Source: CAZPRY01 sp964589175
GTDB lineage: Bacteria; Fidelibacterota; UBA2242
Assembly (NCBI GenBank): GCA_964589175.1
Contig: CAZPRY010000011.1
Coordinates: 1 to 64,000, forward strand
Reading direction: 5' to 3'
DNA length: 64,000 nt
The stretch's first letter is position 1. Each line of letters begins with the position of its first letter. Both the position numbers and the translations under genes were made by a program. Below are positions 62,084-64,000 of this stretch, piece by piece. The notes beneath the pieces were generated by a model. The model was not told the DNA's origin. It did not search any database and was given only the letters and a program-made list of their open reading frames with translations.

Positions 62084-62599
62084 ATGGTTGAGAAACACAC
62101 AATAATTATTACCGTTCTGAACAGCCCCGGCGTTCTGGCGCGGATTACCGGTTTACTCTCGCAGCGTGGCTATAATATCGAAAGCGCGATCGCGGCACCA
62201 ACCGAAGATCCCAACGTCTATAAAATCAGTATCGTCGTGGAGCAGAGCGAAGAGCATATCGAGCAGATTGTCAAACAGTTGAATAAACTCGTCGATACCG
62301 TACGGGTTATCGATATTTCCCACAAAGGCAATTACATTGTCCGGGAATATATCATTCTCAAAGTAGATGTCAATGCCAAAAGCCGTACCGATCTTTTCCA
62401 ATTGATCCATGTCTTCAAAGCCAATCCGATTGACGTGGCGATGGATCATGTGATTCTGGAACTGGCCGGGACGCGCCGTAAAATTGATCGTTTTATCGAA
62501 ATGGTCAGACCGTTTGGCATCAGTGAATTTGTCCGCAGCGGGGAATTCGCAATGGCGGAGTATCAATCACCAAGAAAAGGAGAAAAAAATGGCTATTAG
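62084..62599 (+). CDS. ilvN: acetolactate synthase regulatory small subunit
   Basis: This 171-residue subunit confers valine feedback on IlvB. The N-terminal ACT domain reads TIIITVLNSPGVLARITGLLSQRGYNIESAIAAPTEDPN in outline, and the C-terminal half with YIILKVDVNAKSR and ELAGTRRKIDRFIEMVRPFGI follows the long IlvH-type layout. It starts two bases after ilvB and overlaps the ilvC start by 11 bases. Confidence 0.96.
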   Translation: MVEKHTIIITVLNSPGVLARITGLLSQRGYNIESAIAAPTEDPNVYKISIVVEQSEEHIEQIVKQLNKLVDTVRVIDISHKGNYIVREYIILKVDVNAKSRTDLFQLIHVFKANPIDVAMDHVILELAGTRRKIDRFIEMVRPFGISEFVRSGEFAMAEYQSPRKGEKNGY

Positions 62600-63596
62600 G
62601 ATGTATTATGACAAAGATTCGGATGCGCAGATTCTCAAGGGCAAAACAATTGCTGTGATCGGTTATGGAAGCCAGGGGCACGCCCAGGCGCAGAATTTAC
62701 GCGAAAGCGGATATAATGTCATCGTTGCGGAAGTGAAGACGTCGCCCAATTACGACCTGGCGGTTGAACACGGTTTTAAGCCGATGACGGCGGCGGATGC
62801 CAGCGCCCAGGCGGATATCATCCAGATATTGCTACCCGATGAAGTCCAGAGCAGAGTCTATCGCAGTGAAATCGCCCAGCATCTTAGCAAGGGTAAAGCG
62901 CTGGTTTTTTCGCACGGTTTCAATATTCACTACGGCCAGATTCAGCCGCCGGCGGATGTGGACGTCTATATGGTTGCCCCCAAGGGACCGGGTCACCTGG
63001 TACGCCGGCAATATGAAATCGGCGCCGGTGTGCCTTCCCTGATTGCGGTCTTTCAGGATGCCAGCGGTAAAGCCAAGAACTTGGCCCTGGCGCATGCCTG
63101 CGGTATCGGCGCCGGGCGGGCCGGTATCATCGAAACCACCTTCCAGGAAGAGACCGAAACCGATCTTTTCGGCGAGCAGACCGTGCTTTGCGGCGGCGTG
63201 ACTGAACTTGTCAAAGCCGGGTTCGAGACGCTGGTGGAAGCCGGCTATCAGCCGGAGATCGCCTACTTCGAATGCCTGCACGAATTGAAACTGATCGTCG
63301 ATCTTTTCTATGAAGGCGGCATCGCCGGGATGTACTATTCCGTCAGCGATACGGCCGAATACGGTGGCATGACCATCGGCCCGAAAATCGTCAATGACGA
63401 CACGAAAGTGCGCATGAGAGCTGCGTTGCGGGCCATCCAGGACGGCAGTTTTGCCCGGGATTGGATTCTGGAAAACCAGGCCGGCCGGCCGGTATTGAAC
63501 GCCTCGCGCCGGGAACACCAGGAACTCCTGGTCGAAAAGGTTGGACGCCAGCTACGCAGCATGATGCCCTGGCTGAAGAAGCGAGATAAAAAATGA
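62589..63596 (+). CDS. ilvC: ketol-acid reductoisomerase
   Basis: IlvC rearranges and reduces acetohydroxy acids with NAD(P)H. From ATG 62589 (AAAGGAGAAAAAA upstream) the product has 335 residues, the short class I form. Signatures are the Rossmann loop AVIGYGSQGHAQAQNLRESG, LLPDEVQ, the catalytic FSHGFNIHYG and PKGPGHLVRRQYEIGAGVP, and the metal-binding ETFQEETETDLFGEQ-type region. The beginning of the longer frame lies within ilvN and is rejected. It overlaps cimA by four bases (ATGA). Confidence 0.97.
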   Translation: MAIRMYYDKDSDAQILKGKTIAVIGYGSQGHAQAQNLRESGYNVIVAEVKTSPNYDLAVEHGFKPMTAADASAQADIIQILLPDEVQSRVYRSEIAQHLSKGKALVFSHGFNIHYGQIQPPADVDVYMVAPKGPGHLVRRQYEIGAGVPSLIAVFQDASGKAKNLALAHACGIGAGRAGIIETTFQEETETDLFGEQTVLCGGVTELVKAGFETLVEAGYQPEIAYFECLHELKLIVDLFYEGGIAGMYYSVSDTAEYGGMTIGPKIVNDDTKVRMRAALRAIQDGSFARDWILENQAGRPVLNASRREHQELLVEKVGRQLRSMMPWLKKRDKK

Positions 63597-64000
63597 AAGC
63601 ACAGAGTGTACAACTCTTCGATACGACGCTGAGAGACGGCACCCAGATGGAGGATGTCTCCTTCTCGGTGGAAGATAAACTGCATATCGCCCGCAAACTC
63701 GATGAGTTCGGTGTGAATTATATCGAAGGCGGCTGGCCCGGTTCGAATCCCAAGGATTTTCTCTTTTTCAAACGCGTGAAAGACGAACAATTCAAGAACG
63801 CCCGGGTGGTCGCTTTCGGCTCGACGAAACGCGCCAAAAACAAGGTGGCCGACGATCCCAACCTGCAGGCCCTGCTGGATGCGGAAACGCCGGCCGTCTC
63901 GATTTTCGGCAAGTCCTGGATGCTGCACGTCGAGAAAGCCCTGCGGGTTACGGCCGAGCAGAATCTGGCTATGATTCGCGAGAGTGTGGCCTACATGAAA
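63593..64000 (+). CDS. cimA: citramalate synthase, 3'-truncated by the window edge
   Basis: The frame from ATG 63593 stays open to the edge (136 codons) and begins VQLFDTTLRDGTQMEDVSFS, then IARKLDEFGVNYIEGGWPGSNPKD, the diagnostic N-terminus of citramalate synthase rather than 2-isopropylmalate synthase. CimA joins pyruvate and acetyl-CoA to give citramalate, the entry to 2-oxobutyrate for isoleucine without threonine deamination. Metal and substrate motif DTTLRDG is present. Its place at the end of ilvDBNC, under a leader peptide dominated by Ile codons, fits isoleucine synthesis from pyruvate. The C-terminal part is outside the window. Confidence 0.94.
   Translation, partial: MKAQSVQLFDTTLRDGTQMEDVSFSVEDKLHIARKLDEFGVNYIEGGWPGSNPKDFLFFKRVKDEQFKNARVVAFGSTKRAKNKVADDPNLQALLDAETPAVSIFGKSWMLHVEKALRVTAEQNLAMIRESVAYMK

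Noticed and set aside
1..64000. CRISPR arrays, tRNA or rRNA genes, insertion sequences
   Set aside because: No regularly spaced direct repeats, no tRNA-like cloverleaf or rRNA motif, and no transposase or integrase frame was recognised in the window.

Overview
The window reads as one chromosomal segment of a Gram-negative, probably anaerobic or facultative bacterium. Outer-membrane traits are plentiful: an LptF/G permease, three signal-peptide proteins that look like beta-barrels or their partners, several lipobox signal peptides, and an outer-membrane style FN3/FecR/barrel operon. The gene mix (FCB-type surface proteins, octaheme cytochrome, group 4 [NiFe] hydrogenase, citramalate route to isoleucine) suggests a lineage of the Fibrobacterota-Chlorobi-Bacteroidota group or a neighbour such as Calditrichota. 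That placement is inference and cannot be fixed without searches. Most genes are moderately GC-rich; the stretch from 71 to about 3820 is strikingly AT-rich and looks foreign.

Region by region. 68-5815: NAD-dependent DNA ligase LigA continuing in frame, with no stop, into a 1249-residue AT-rich extension that ends in a PD-(D/E)XK nuclease-like motif. 5995-10913: stomatin/NfeD pair, an outer-membrane protein and a Tyr- and Ser-rich lipoprotein. 11137-17727: LptF/G permease, pyrimidine-nucleoside phosphorylase, AlkD-like protein, macro-domain protein, and two tandem M19 dipeptidases. 17902-21715: octaheme lipoprotein cytochrome and a Tat-exported D-aminoacylase. 21865-25141: serine operon (class V aminotransferase, SerA, DUF1015). 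25661-27112: IlvE and a cysteine-less AhpD-like protein. 27192-33484: hypFCDEAB and an orphan receiver protein. 33604-41641: three-gene surface operon on the opposite strand. 41890-42375: free-standing ACT-domain protein.

42884-56459 is the centrepiece: an 18-gene, tightly overlapping operon. It encodes two sulfhydrogenase-type electron-input subunits (beta and gamma), a polyferredoxin, a complete group 4 [NiFe] hydrogenase with both CxxC nickel-binding motifs, a full Mrp-type Na+/H+ antiporter module plus a second antiporter-like subunit, a maturation endopeptidase and a membrane histidine kinase carrying the RegB-type GGxxNPF quinone-site motif. The hyp genes upstream supply the NiFe(CN)2CO cofactor. 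The inferred job is H2 evolution (or uptake) from reduced carriers coupled to ion pumping, with redox feedback through the kinase.

56621-58286 holds a double-PDZ protein and an HD-domain alarmone hydrolase-like protein. 58420-64000 is the branched-chain amino acid operon ilvD-ilvB-ilvN-ilvC-cimA. It is preceded by a strong promoter, a 29-codon leader peptide that is almost entirely Ile/Val/Leu in its middle, a competing antiterminator strand and a perfect intrinsic terminator: a complete transcription attenuator readable directly from the sequence. The last gene, cimA, runs off the right edge.

No tRNA, rRNA, CRISPR array or insertion sequence was recognised.
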